Shown piece after piece: positions 44,530 to 55,845 of a stretch of 64,000 bases of DNA (positions are counted from its first letter, which is position 1; each line of letters starts with the position of its first letter). Where the stretch lies: contig JAQFVV010000030.1 in the NCBI GenBank assembly GCA_028023455.1, positions 1,198,501 through 1,262,500 on the forward strand, in the 5' to 3' direction. The stretch is from Epiperipatus broadwayi (Eukaryota > Onychophora > Udeonychophora > Euonychophora > Peripatidae). Both the position numbers and the translations under genes were made by a program. Below the pieces are notes generated by a model. That model was not told where the DNA came from, did no database searches, and saw nothing but the letters and a program-made list of their open reading frames with translations.

Positions 44530-45475
44530 AATGGGCTTTACTCATATAGGATGCTTGATAAAGACTTTATCCCCTATCTTGAAGTTGTGTACACCCCCTT
44601 TTTTGTTCCTTTGTGCAACTTTAGTTAATAATTGTTGATACACTTTTAGTATATTTCTTTCTTTGTCAATTTGTTTTTGTTTACTTGTGGATTGATATTT
44701 AGTAAATAATATGGGAATAGATTGGTTGAAGTGTAGTTCAATGGGCATCCAGTTACTCATTTGTGCTTCAATTGATGTAATTGACTACATGCTACATTTG
44801 TTTTACCCACCCTTATGCTAATCCTCTAGGTAAGTTTTGAACAAACATCCAAGCTCCTGCATTATATGTTCACAAAGGTACAACTGTGGATTCCTAATAG
44901 ATGTAAGCATATGTCTTATTTGGCAATTTCCACCCATTTTTTTCATTTTTTGCATAGGAAATGTTTACTATGGTCTGTTAGGACATTTTTGGACTTCCCT
45001 ATCCATATGAATTGGAGGGTGTCTAATACCTTGAAAAAAATGTTTGGTATTAGCTTACAGTATTGGGTAAGCAGAAATGTATTTAGAGAAGAGATTGTAG
45101 GTAACCAATAGGTATTTCTGTATTGACTGATGATAATGACCCATAACAATTGACCACCAAGATCTCATTTGTTTTTTTAAATATGATTGACTTTAAAGTG
45201 TTACTATAATATTGGTTTACTGGCTTGGTTCATAAGCACACTTGATAAACTTAAGATGTCTTTATACATTCTTGGCCAGTAAAAGTAACTTTTTCAAGGT
45301 ATGTTCTGTTTTATGGGAACCATAGTGTCCATATAAACAATGGATATACTTTATGAGTGGGATACATGTTTTAGGTATTACTACCCTCCACTCATCTGAA
45401 TGTATTTTGACTCTATAAAGTAAGACCTGGTTTTCTATCTTATTGTGAGTGAAATACTTTGGCATATTCAAAACT
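44530..45475 (-). pseudogene. Gypsy integrase remnants
   Basis: Three minus-strand pieces in different frames fit integrase. The N-terminal zinc-binding part (45471-45262) has IHCLYGHYGSHKTEH, the H-x-H side of the HHCC motif. A core piece (about 45149-44943) has FIWIGKSKNVLTDHSKHF, comparable to the FGVPK-LTDNG catalytic segment with its Asp. A C-terminal piece (44760-44542) has NWMPIELHFN and FKIGDKVFIKHP, comparable to the SPxELxFG and GDxVxxK motifs. Stops and shifts separate the pieces, so no working enzyme is encoded. Confidence 0.75.
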
Positions 45476-45739
45476 TTCTCACCTTTTTAAACTTTCATAA
45501 ATGGGTTTAAATCTTCATCTTCAAATTGTAATTGGGATACGTTCTCTAAATCATTTTCTACATCACTATCAGTCATTAAATTGTCACTTGTAATGTAGGC
45601 ATTCTCTACCAACAAATGATTCTGTTCTGATCTATATGGTTTTCAACTAAGCACATCAGCCACAACATTCTTGGATTCTTTACAGTATTGCACAGTGTAA
45701 TTGAATTCCTGTAAAAGCAAACTCCATCTGACTGGACAA

Positions 45740-45960
45740 ATATTGGTCAGTTAGCTTGTATTCAGGAATTCAAGGTTTTGTGGTCTGTGATAACTTCACC
45801 TTTGATCCAAGTATCATCTGTCTTAACTTTTGGAAGGCCCACACTATTGCTAGTGCTTCCTTTTTGGTAACTGTAATTTATTTCTGGGCCCTTCAGGATC
45901 TGGCTGATATAGTACAGGACCTTAGGGTAGCAATCTTCCTGGATCTGGGATAGCATTACA
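45740..45960 (-). pseudogene. Gypsy RNase H remnant
   Basis: The minus strand reads YYISQILKGPEINYS and ends with GEVITDHKTLNS, matching the RNase H region S-x-x-L-x-x-x-E-x-x-Y and the TDHxxL motif with its Asp. The EKE segment carrying the catalytic Glu is replaced by QKG-type sequence, so it is inactive. The intact counterpart in the second element lies at 61900-62260. Confidence 0.72.
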
Positions 45961-46379
45961 TCTAATCTGAAACCATTACTATCTGTTTGGACAATTAAAA
46001 TCAGGGAAGGCTGGCATGGTTTGCTCTAAGAACCCTATTTTAATATTTTCAAATGCCTTTTCTGTTCCTCAGTCCAGTTCTATCACTCATCTTTTCTAAT
46101 TAGTTTTAACAATGATTCCATGTGGTCTGAGAACTTCTGGTAGAAACAATTGTAAAAATTGCATAGGTATAAAAGTGACCTAATTTGCTTTATGTTGGTT
46201 AGTTTAGGAAAGTTTTGAATGGCACTGATCTTTTCTGGATGAGGTCTTATCCCATTGCAATTAACAATATGACATAGGAAGACTACCTAGTTAGAAACTA
46301 GTGTACTGTTCTTGAAGTTTATCCCCTTTTTGTAGCCCTCCTCAAAAATATGGTGAGGTATTAAAGATGTTCTTCAACT

Positions 46380-46920
46380 GTGGCAGATGCAATTATTATA
46401 TCATTCATATAAATAGTTGTGGTCTGTTAAATCTCAGGAGATAGGCTTTTATCTAAACATCTTTCAGACCATCATCATCACTATTTATCAATACAAAAAG
46501 CATTCTATTAAACTGATATATAAAATGCTTGTATCGGAAGGCAGTGTATTGGTGATCTTCTGGATGGAGCTCAATCTGCCAATATCTGGAAGTTAGATCA
46601 AAAATGGAAAACACCTTCTTGTTTCCAAATCTCATGGATAATTCACATGTGGGCAGTGGAATTTTTCTACAAGGGACTGTAATTTTGTTTAGTTGCCTAG
46701 CATCCAAACAAAAGCTAATTGGCCCATCTTTCTTCTTCACTGGTATGTTGCCTAGCATCCAAACAAAAGCTAATTGACCCATCTTTCTTCTTCACAGTTA
46801 CAATTGTATTATAGTAAGGTGAAGAGCATTTGGAAATGATCTCCCAATCCAGCATTTTATTAATCTGTTTGGATATTTCTTCATGATACTGATATGAAAT
46901 AGGGTACAATTTGGATTGAA
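46380..46920 (-). pseudogene. Gypsy reverse transcriptase remnant
   Basis: The minus strand reads YQYHEEISKQINKML, then KCSSPYYNTIVTVKKKDGS, SFCLDARQ, then STFD-like FSIFDLTSRYWQIELHPED, YTAFRYKHFIYQFNRM and, near 46430-46395, TTIYMNDIIIAS. These are RT blocks of Ty3/gypsy pol. The catalytic YxDD box reads YMND, losing the first Asp. A 49-bp segment is repeated at 46692-46740 and 46747-46795, a period of 55 bp that shifts the frame. The copy is inactive on both counts. Confidence 0.82.
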
Positions 46921-47279
46921 ATAGTTGGTCATGTACTAATCTAATTCTCTATTGAAATCCACCTATTCCTCCTGGTATCTCCAAGAAAATCAGGATAAAT
47001 TCATTAATAACAGATTGCAATTTCAGTGTATCTTCACTTCCAAGAAAGTTGGATTCTGTGAATTTGTTATCTATGAGTGCCTCTGGGATACTAGATTATA
47101 ATACAGTCAACTTCAGGTAGATCATATATTGGAAACAATTTCATCTCCAAGACCTCATTGTTTATTCTGTCTTATCAGAGAAATCAATAATGCAGGTGTT
47201 CAAATATAGGACGTTTGCCCCTAGGATAATATCATGGATTAAGCCAGTTAGTATAAGGAAGTCTGCCCATAGGATAATA

Positions 47280-47525
47280 TCATGGATTAAGCCAGTTAGT
47301 ATAAAGAACACATCCTATTTTTATTTCAACCCAGATTTGCTTCTGCACTAGTTTAGCTTCTCTACTGTTATACATGGTAACCTGAATAGGTTTCAGTGGT
47401 AAGGTTTTAATGTTGGAATTTTTAGTCAGAATCTCATGATAGAATTTGTCTAACACAACTAAAATCTGGCTACCAGAATCTAACAGTGCTTTAACCAGCA
47501 AGCCCTTAAGAAAATTTTTTATCAT
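47280..47525 (-). pseudogene. Gypsy aspartic protease
   Basis: The minus strand reads GLLVKALLDSGSQILVVLD, with the retroviral-type protease active site DSG preceded by the usual hydrophobic strand, then LPLKPIQVTMYNSREAK and KQIWVEIKIG. The active-site triplet is intact. The domain lies upstream of the reverse transcriptase as expected and shares its layout with the protease at 60590-60827. A 60-bp near-duplicate (about 47217-47305, ATAATATCATGGATTAAG) lies at its 3' end. Confidence 0.78.
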
Positions 47526-47529
47526 GGGC

Positions 47530-50070
47530 AGCTTTGCAATGTAAAATAAGGCACCTTATTCTCCCATGATTAGTAATTTTTCAATTTGGGGTTTGGTTCA
47601 CATTTCTCTAGGTCATTTTATTTTCTTGAGGTGAGGAACATAGCCTCAAGTATCTTTCTAGTTTGGTTTCTGTTGGACTTTAGATGTGTAATTATTTCAC
47701 CCTGGTTTTGGGGATTTCCCCCCAGACTATTAGGGGGGCTACCTCTGTTTTTAATATCAGCCTAGTTCCTCTTGTATGACCAGATATATGGGGGTTTCCT
47801 TTATATTGATGTTCCATTCTAATGGCTGGTATCATAGTTATAAATTTTTTTTTTAGAATATGGTATGGCATTGGCTCCTCTTTTCTTGGGTGTGCTAACT
47901 AATTAGTGCTATTCTTGTCTATGTTACCTGCTTGATGCTTTTAGCATTCATACATAATAGTGATTGCTCTATTTTAAGGGGAAATTTTTATTTTTATTAT
48001 TTTTATGATCTTATTCTCACTCAAGTGATATGTGTTAAGTGTTCTTAACATTATGACCTGGTGGTGAAAGATCTTCATTAAAGTCTCTCCTGGTGTTGAT
48101 CTCTACTTCTCTTGGAATAGCTGGTATAGAAGGACCTTTTGTCTCCAAAAATTCTTGTCTAACATTTGATAGTCAACATCTCCTTGAAGTGGTTGTATGC
48201 AATAATCACCTCTCACCTTCAAACATCTTTCAATTTACTGAAAAATAAAGGTTGAGGGTCCTGAGCTGCTCTATGGTGAATTCATTGGTGGCTCCCTTAA
48301 ATATTTTTAGCCTTACAAACTGATTAATCGCACTGAACTGGGCTGGATAGCCATGCATCTTATTCATTTTGAGGGTATTTATTCATGGGGTCAGTATATA
48401 GTTCTCAGGATTAGCCTGATAAGTATTTGGAACTAACCCTTCTAAATTAAAGTCAAGAGGGTAATCTGCCATTTCAGGAAGTATGCAATGTGGGAGAATA
48501 GGTTTCTCACAAGGATTATTCATCCTCTGCAGGTCTTTAAGGGCAACTTCCAGGTGATTTTCCCTGTCATTATTCTGGGACTTTGAGTCAATCTCAGTTT
48601 GTCACATTTCAATTGGTGTTCCTTGGCACAGCTCTGATTGATGGCTTCATCTAGCATATCAATCAGATCTTGCATTTTGGTTGCATTCTTCACCGGTTTC
48701 TTGAGAGTCATTTTTTCTATAATCATGTCCACCTCTGTTGAGGATATCTTGTCCTTTAGTCATTTAAGATGCTGATCTAGGCTCCAAGTGCTTTAGCATG
48801 CAATTCTTTCATGATGCTCTGTATTGGGAAGAGTAGGACCATCCTTGAGTGTACATCCTGAAATTTCTGTTTGGATCTTGGTTTGCAGATTTTCCTGTTC
48901 CACGTGCATCTCATCTCTGAAGATCTGATTCTTGTGCACCTCATTGCATTTAACATTTAATTGCCCAATGACACAAGACTTAAATTCTTCAAATCATAGT
49001 TGGTTTTTCAAATCTTTCTCCTTCATCTCATTTCAAGTTCCAGCTTCATCTCCAAGTTGTCCCTTTTTATACTATTCCAATTTATTGACAACTGCTCCAT
49101 GCTGGTGGACAGCCTAGTCTCTATATCATTTGCTTCTGTTTTTCTATCTGCCCCAACATTATCTATTTTTTCTTATAGGCTTCCTTCAGATTTACTATCC
49201 TATTGCTCATTTCTTCCTTTTATACTTTTTACATCTTCCTTCACTTCTTCATTCATATTGTTCATATGTCTCTTCCATGTTGTTCATTTTTGTTTCCATA
49301 CTGTGATTCATTCTTCCATTTATGTGATCACTTGGAACATTTGTGCCATAATCAATTCACCTTCAGGAATCTGTACTATTCCAGCTTCAGGTGCTTTAGG
49401 TGTCACAGGGTCTACTACATGTGCCTATGGAGTGTGATCAACTTCAATCATAGACTCCCCAGGTATATGATCTGTGAAGACCCTTTCCCAATATTTACTA
49501 ATATCTATCTTGCCATTACTAGCACTCTGTGGTTTTTCAACTTGTTCCATATTCTCGGTTAAAAACTGTCTTCCATTTCTAAGTATTATTAAACCTTTTC
49601 TTTAATAGTAAAGTGTAGAGTTACTTTTCCTTATAATTACAAATATACGTGTGTCATAGGATATTCTGCTACCTCCTTTCTGTTGAGTGTTTATTTACTT
49701 CCTCCCTGTATTTTATATTCTTTTTAGTGTATATGTTGTTTTTAATGCCTACTTTTTGTTTAGCTCACATTTTATTCACCTATCTCATCTATTTTAACTT
49801 GTTTTATTAATTAATCTTTTATTTGTGGTCTTTTGTTTATCATTTTACACCCATAAGTTGACTTGTCTTCAATGTCTCATAAGATGTATTACTTTTATGG
49901 TTGGGTGTGTCAATCTGTTGCTACTCATATAAATCCATCAGGGTTGTTTTGAGAGAACAAATTCCTCCCCCCAAATTTTTTTAATCTGTCCAATAGCTAG
50001 AACTCCCTAGAAACTACTGTTTCACGTCTCTAAAGTCTGGCCACCAGAATGTATACCTGAATCTATAATT
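47530..50070 (-). pseudogene. Gypsy gag region, decayed
   Basis: Minus-strand remnants between the primer-binding site and the protease. Around 48600-48300 one reads EKPILPHCILPEMADYPLDF, then LEGLVPNTYQANPENYILTP and GATNEFTIEQLRTLNLYFS, which looks like a capsid-type segment. Another piece at 48732-48520 begins MDMIIEKMTLKKPVKN. No zinc knuckle was identified. Plus-strand frames at 48932-49562 are antisense shadows of this region. Confidence 0.6.
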
Positions 50071-50073
50071 TAT

Positions 50074-50095
50074 TGCCCCATAGTTGGCTGCACCA
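50074..50095 (-). promoter_or_regulatory. Primer-binding site, Lys-tRNA-like
   Basis: Three bases inside the 5' LTR end, the minus strand reads TGGTGCAGCCAACTATGGGG followed by C. Apart from three inserted bases and one substitution this resembles the Lys-tRNA primer-binding site TGGCGCCCAACGTGGGGC used by many LTR retroelements. TGG next to the LTR end CA supports the LTR boundary at 50099. Confidence 0.62.
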
Positions 50096-50437
50096 GAATG
50101 TAAGTCTGGGTTTTCCATCAGAAGAGGGGAAGTGCATCTCACTACAGTCACATCTAGGGTCTTTGGTATGATGCTGTCAAAGATGTGATGAAGTATTTAA
50201 TGATTGTATCTGCCTTCAGTGGGTTAGCTATAAGTTTGCACATTAAATTCAGACACAATTTAGGCTAGTTCATTCATATCTCACCCCTCTTTCAGATTCA
50301 TTACACCTCAGTATTCAAACTTAGGGAGAATGTTGCCTTGGCTCTCTTCATGGATGAATCTAACTTATATATAGTTACTATAGAACATCTATATAGGTTC
50401 CCATTGATTTAAAATATATCCAACTCTATTGCTGTGT

Positions 50438-50614
<177 letters not shown>

Positions 50615-51131
50615 ATATGTGTGTACATGTGTATAATCAAGTAAATTGATGGATGGGTGTATGAATAATTTGATAAACTAGAAATCTATAATTTAAATCA
50701 AACTGACTATGTGTATTTGATAACAGATAAAATTCAATCTCTTAACATGATAATAAAATAATAATATGTATATACATATGTGTGTCAAGTATGTATCTCT
50801 ACCATATTAATGATTAAATGTGATTGTTATTCCAATCTTCCCATGGTAGATATACATGACAAGACACAAAATATTTACAAAACAAGTAAATTTAACAAAA
50901 AAAATAATTGATTTATTAGTACAACGATCACGATGCTGACTCTCTAATTTATCATAATATGCATATATATATATATTAGTAAAATATCAGTCATATGTCA
51001 CATGACCTATATAGCTTGTATTACCAATATGTAATATATAAAGAGCCTGCTAATAGCTCTAAACAAGCTTATTTTTTTATTTTTTTATATGATAAATGCT
51101 ACAAAAGAAAATATCTGAAGCATTTATCTAT

Positions 51132-51194
51132 GATGGTCCCCATCCCCAGACTGGTTTCAAGCTTATGGCTTTCACCAGTGAGGAGCTAAGACAT
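51132..51194 (-). ncRNA. Hammerhead ribozyme in array unit 1 (A6 changed)
   Basis: On the minus strand proximal stem I pairs TCCTCA with TGGGGA. Distal stem I pairs ATGTC with GACCAT around one bulged C. Stem II is AAGC-CATAA-GCTT, 4 bp. The core blocks are CTGGTGA, with A6 replaced by G, and GAAA. CCAG-TC gives a GUC triplet. One invariant position is lost, so activity should be weak or absent. Confidence 0.72.
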
Positions 51195-51554
51195 TAGATT
51201 CAAAATATTAACTCAAGCCAAGCATTTATTTAATTCTTAAATATTAAGAAAAAGATCCAAATCTTCAGACACCTACATGTCTTCAAACTCAGCTCTTTAA
51301 CCAAAGAAACTGTATGAGCCTGAACAAAATTCAGTGATCCCATATTTTAGTAGGCTTATCAATTTAATATAGCCAAAGCCCTAATAGCAAAATTATAATA
51401 TTAGTAAAATATCAGTCATATGTCACATGACCTATATAGCTTGTATTACCAATATGTAATATATAGAACCTGCTAATAGCTCTAAACAAGCTTATTTATT
51501 TTATTTTTTTATGATAAATGCTACAAGAGAAAATACCTGAAGGCTTTATCTATG

Positions 51555-51615
51555 ATGTCCCTTTCCCCAGACCATTTTCAAGCTTATGGCTTTCATCAGT
51601 GAGGAGCTAGGACAT
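51555..51615 (-). ncRNA. Hammerhead ribozyme in array unit 2, intact core
   Basis: On the minus strand distal stem I pairs ATGTCC with GGACAT, 6 perfect bp. The internal loop is TAGC/AAG. Proximal stem I pairs TCCTCA with TGGGGA. The core blocks are CTGATGA and GAAA, both consensus. Stem II is AAGC-CATAA-GCTT. ATGG-TC supplies the GUC triplet, although the stem III segment is not self-complementary here. All invariant core bases match, making this the best preserved core in the array. Confidence 0.78.
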
Positions 51616-51873
51616 TAGATTCAAAATATTAACTCAAGCATTTATCTAATTCTTAAATATTAAGGAAAAGATCGAAATCTTCAGACACCTACATGTCTTC
51701 AAACTCAGCTCTTTAATCAAAGAAACTGTATGAGCCTGAACTAAATTCAATGATCCCATATTTTAGTAGGCTTAGCAATTTAATATAGCAAAAGCCCTAA
51801 TAACAAAAGTATATTAGTAAAATATCAGTCATATGTCACATGACCTATATATCTTGTATTACCAATATGTAAT

Positions 51874-51974
51874 ATATAAAGAGCCTGCTAATAGCTCTAA
51901 ACAAGCTTATTTATTTTATTTTTTTATGATAAAATAAATAAGCTTGTTTAGAGCTATTAGCAGGCTCTTTATAT
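51874..51974. repeat. Perfect 44-bp inverted repeat at the array end
   Basis: Arms 51874-51917 and 51931-51974 are perfectly complementary over 44 bp around a 13-base T-rich loop. Both arms are array sequence (GAGCCTGCTAATAGCTC, AACAAGCTTATTTATTTT). The third unit thus turns back on itself, joining array sequence head to head before the unclassified segment starts. Confidence 0.92.
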
Positions 51975-54170
51975 TATACCGAGACAAAGTCGGTATATGA
52001 ATATACGCACACACACAAGCAGTGTAAATACTCTATATTTTATTTACTTTCGGTTTATGATAAAAATAAATGTAGTTTTATTTTCAATGCTTTATAAAGT
52101 ACACTATAAAATAAAATGTTAATATTTAATGTTAATTAAATTAAGGCTTTCATAAAATCTATAATAATAATAACCTCGAAAAAATAAAAATATAAAATAT
52201 TACTAATATGCCATTTTTTTTTTATAAGTAAATTCTACTTGTATATGCCGCGGGGGTAATTAAAAAGGGGTTTTATTTTAAATTATAACTATAGCGAAAG
52301 TTAAAAGCTTATAGAGATGATTCTGAGATTAAATGCTCGACTTTTAAACTAATGTAAAATTATATTGTTCTCTTAAAACACGCACACACGTATTCATCAA
52401 AGGTAAATAAGTATAAATTTTTTAACTGAGATTGCAATATGAGATTGCCTAAACCTAAGATTGCCTCAAGCATATGGATTGAATGAACACTACGTAGGAC
52501 GCGGACCCCAACGACAACTCAGAGAATATTGAACTATGGGTGGAGATTGGATCCTAAGATAATAAACAACCCAGATAAATAGGAGTCTTAGTCTTTGTCT
52601 AAACGCTCTGTTACAGTTTTTACATGCTTTGTTTTGTTTTTGCTTACGCTTATAATTTTTTTATTCTTCCAGAAGCTACAACCAGAACTTTCTTTTTTTG
52701 CTACCTGGTCTACCCAATATGACCACTGTGAAATTAACCTTTAGAGCGTCGATCGTCATGATGGGCTAAGAAACCCCTCAGTGATTGATCGACGCTCCGC
52801 CGCCAGAACATCTCCACCGCTATGAATAATCAACCACAGTGTCATCCAAACATCGTACTCCAATCAGTCCAATGACGTTGTCCCGTCTAACTTACAAGAA
52901 TCGTCCAAATATACTATGCTGAACTTATATAAAATAAATAAACACTTATTATGGAAACAGTATCCAACCGGTTCGAACCCTCATCAAATTAGAAGCAGCA
53001 GAAGACTACGCAAAATCCTAGGTAAACATTTTATTTCTTTTATGCTCCCATTCATTCTTTAAGTATACTTTAAAAGGCAATTTCATAACTAATTAAATTC
53101 ATATTTCGTAAATCTAAATATAAAATGATCCATAATCCTCATATTTGAATATTAATATTTTTAACCTCAACTTCCGTAAATAAATATCAGACGTTATATA
53201 ATTCCTCATATTTAAATCTTAGGACTTTTCCTATTATGAACTTTGATCAGAACTATTGTTTGCTTTTCACAACGAAATTATAACACACACCTAACTTCAA
53301 TTGTAAAAGAAGAAAATATATTATATCATCCATGCTTATTATGCTTAATATGTTCTTTTCTGTGCGAGTGCAAGAATGCGTGTAAGTGTGTGCAAATAAA
53401 TTTATCAACTAATGTTTCATTTTTTTTATATTCAATAAATTCCATTATTATTTAAACAAGTTGAGCATTCCTCAAATCATTCTCTATAATTAAAATACAT
53501 TTTTTTTAATAGTATAATCAACATTTATTCATGCAATTAATTATTTACTTTTAAAATAAATCTTTCTTATTTTTTTGTTTTGTTTATTTATTTAAGTTAC
53601 ATCGTGCCGTAAGTCACGATGTTTATTCTCTAGGTAGTTAAGATAGATTTAAGAGTTGGGAGGGTCTATTATTAATAAGTATAAATAATGTCAATAAAGC
53701 TAGTATGAATAATTCTATTGGACTGTATGATACGGGGGGATGATATTATAAGCTTCTAAATTAATTTGTATAATGATGCATGAGTTAAGCATTCGTATTA
53801 GTCGCCAAATAACCAATAACCCGGTCCAATGTTTGGACAGATCTGTAAATCAACCAAGCTTTCTCTCCATTGGTTATTATTGTGTTCTTTTACCAGAATG
53901 ATATTCTTGAAACAATTTCATCGCGACCCTGAGTGACCCTTATTGGTCCATGCTGGGAGTTGGAGCTTATGGGCGGGATAAGACTTCGAAATCGTTTTGA
54001 TATGATGTAAGGTGATGCGAGAAATTAAATTGTAAATTAAATCATCGTATCTGGCGCCTCCTTGTGTTGATAATCAACTATCGATATAGGAAATTAAATA
54101 AAGCTTTACGCTATATCATGTTTATTTTGGAGCTCTCAATCCCTATACGATCGGTTGAATAAAGGGCCGG
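51975..54170. mobile_element. Unclassified 2.2-kb insertion segment
   Basis: DNA absent from the other LTR, locally GC-richer than the surroundings (for example 52495-52560, 52740-52860, 53930-54060). It opens with a small hairpin TACCGA...TCGGTA and closes with GGGCCGGTTACA. It contains hairpins at 52744-52797 and 53599-53622, and an AATAAA motif followed by CTGTTACA at about 52564-52615. No open frame has a recognisable domain (one 70-codon frame lies at 53243-53455). It may be a solo LTR, a non-autonomous element or part of the retrozyme insertion event; no target duplication was found. Confidence 0.45.
52744..52797. repeat. GC-rich hairpin inside the unclassified segment
   Basis: GAGCGTCGATC (52744-52754) and GATCGACGCTC (52787-52797) are perfect 11-bp arms. 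Inside them GTCA/TGAT and GGG/CCC can extend the pairing. It is striking in AT-rich DNA. It lacks a hammerhead core. Confidence 0.75.
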
Positions 54171-55021
54171 TTACAATATATATATAAGAGCCTCTTCATT
54201 GAATTCTGATGACTGCTGTTTTATTTTCTTTGGGACCCCCTATTTATGTATAGTTGATAGAAAAGCATTCATGTGGGAAAATTAGTCATTCTCACTGAAT
54301 AATCTAAGTGTGACTATTGTTAGTTAAATAAACAATTAACACAAATTCTGTTCTGCAATAGTGCATGTACTTAATATGAAATAGTATCAGACAATTCTTA
54401 CCTTATTCCATAATCCATGGTGGTGTCAAAATATCAGGTCACTATGGAGGGAATTAACCTAAACTTTATTTAAATAAAAAAATCTTATTTAACAATCCAT
54501 TTCCCCCTGCATTATATTACTGTTGAACATAATGGACTATTCCAAATGTAAGCATGTTGAAACTCCCAAGTATGAGAATGAAATAAGAATAGGCTTTTAC
54601 AAATGGCAAAAAAAACACATGATAAATCAATTTCTTTTCAAAGCACCTTGATTAAAGCCCTTGACTTTATTAATAAGGTGTCTCATAGATACAGTCCATC
54701 TTTATTCTCATGATTCTACTCCAATAAATCCTCCATCTCACACAAATTCTCCATCAATACATTTGAAGTGATGTTTCTATCTCTGCAGTTGCTCTCCTCT
54801 TGGACCCCTTCAGACATTTCAGATAAGGTGTTTGATACTTCTTTAGGCATGTATACAAGTGAATCAAATCATTGTGCTTTATGGCTGGGGTGGTAGCACT
54901 TTGATCCTATGGTGACTTCATTTAGCCAAAATACATTGCTTAATGCTTTATAATAACTTCTTCTTCAATTTATTTAGAATTTAGAGAATTATATAAAAGA
55001 AAATTCACTTCATTGTCCAAT

Positions 55022-55024
<3 letters not shown>

Positions 55025-55054
<30 letters not shown>
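55025..55054. repeat. (AT)n microsatellite in the 5' LTR
   Basis: Fifteen AT units at the position where the other LTR carries the putative solo LTR insertion, suggesting the insertion targeted an AT dinucleotide tract. Confidence 0.95.
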
Positions 55055-55056
<2 letters not shown>

Positions 55057-55845
55057 TAGCAATATATTATTTATTTCTCTCTCATTCAAATAATAACACA
55101 GTCCATTAATTTTCTACTTATCAACTTAAAATTAATTCAGTTTTTTCATTAAATTGCTAGAAAATTGTCAACTTTCTCTATTTTAAGCATTAACTGCAAC
55201 TTCTTTCAACTTTTTTGCACCATGAAATTATACAACTAAAATGAGATTTCTCATGCATCTTCCATTTTATCTTGCATTCTCTTGTTTGATCTTAAGATAC
55301 TGGTTGTGTGCAGTTATCCTATCCTTTGAGGAATGACAAAAGATGATGGAAACAAACTGGCTTCATTTTTATACCATGCTCAGTTTCCATTGTTGAGTAT
55401 ACAAGCTTTCTCATTTTCTTTTTAATTGCCGTGATTGTTTATTATTGGTTGTAGATAAAGTTAAAAAATTACATAATAAAATTATGTAGTAAAATTACAT
55501 AGTAAAATTTCACTCTCAGTGATCATTGTGCCGACAAAATCTAAGTCTTAAATAGTGACATTTACACATTGACAAATGATTTATTGTTAGTATATATATA
55601 TATATGAAAGGTCTTTTTAATTACATTTTTACCTTCCATTGAAAAAGAGGATTTACTTCATTTTAACACTATCTTGATTTAGTAATTATTAAAATAAACT
55701 TTTAAAGCGTATATGTCTATATGTCTGTTTGCATAAAAAAAATTGATAATGCGTATTTAACCTATAATCTCAGTTTATGTTTCCAATGGGTTTAACTTGA
55801 TGTTATGGATACATAAAGGCAGGTTTGATGTAAGCTACCCTTACA

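Larger units (their letters stand above)
50976..51974 (-). mobile_element. Tandem retrozyme-like array, about 415-425-bp units with hammerhead ribozymes
   Basis: Units start TTAGTAAAATATCAGTCATA at 50976, 51401 and 51814 (periods 425 and 413). Units 1 and 2 are full length and each contains one hammerhead on the minus strand. Unit 3 is cut off after about 120 bp and runs into an inverted copy of itself. The units encode no protein and have no A/B-box promoter. Tandem non-coding repeats of a few hundred bases, each with a type I hammerhead, are the hallmark of metazoan retrozymes, whose RNA self-cleaves and circularises. The family also occurs at 14543-14757. The array lies inside the gypsy 5' LTR and so postdates it. 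Confidence 0.68.

Noticed and set aside
48932-49562. Forward frames of 61, 145 and 119 codons
   Set aside because: Antisense of the gypsy gag region, with no recognisable domain.
52744-52797. Hammerhead ribozyme in the GC-rich hairpin
   Set aside because: Neither strand has CUGANGA together with GAAA in the right order.
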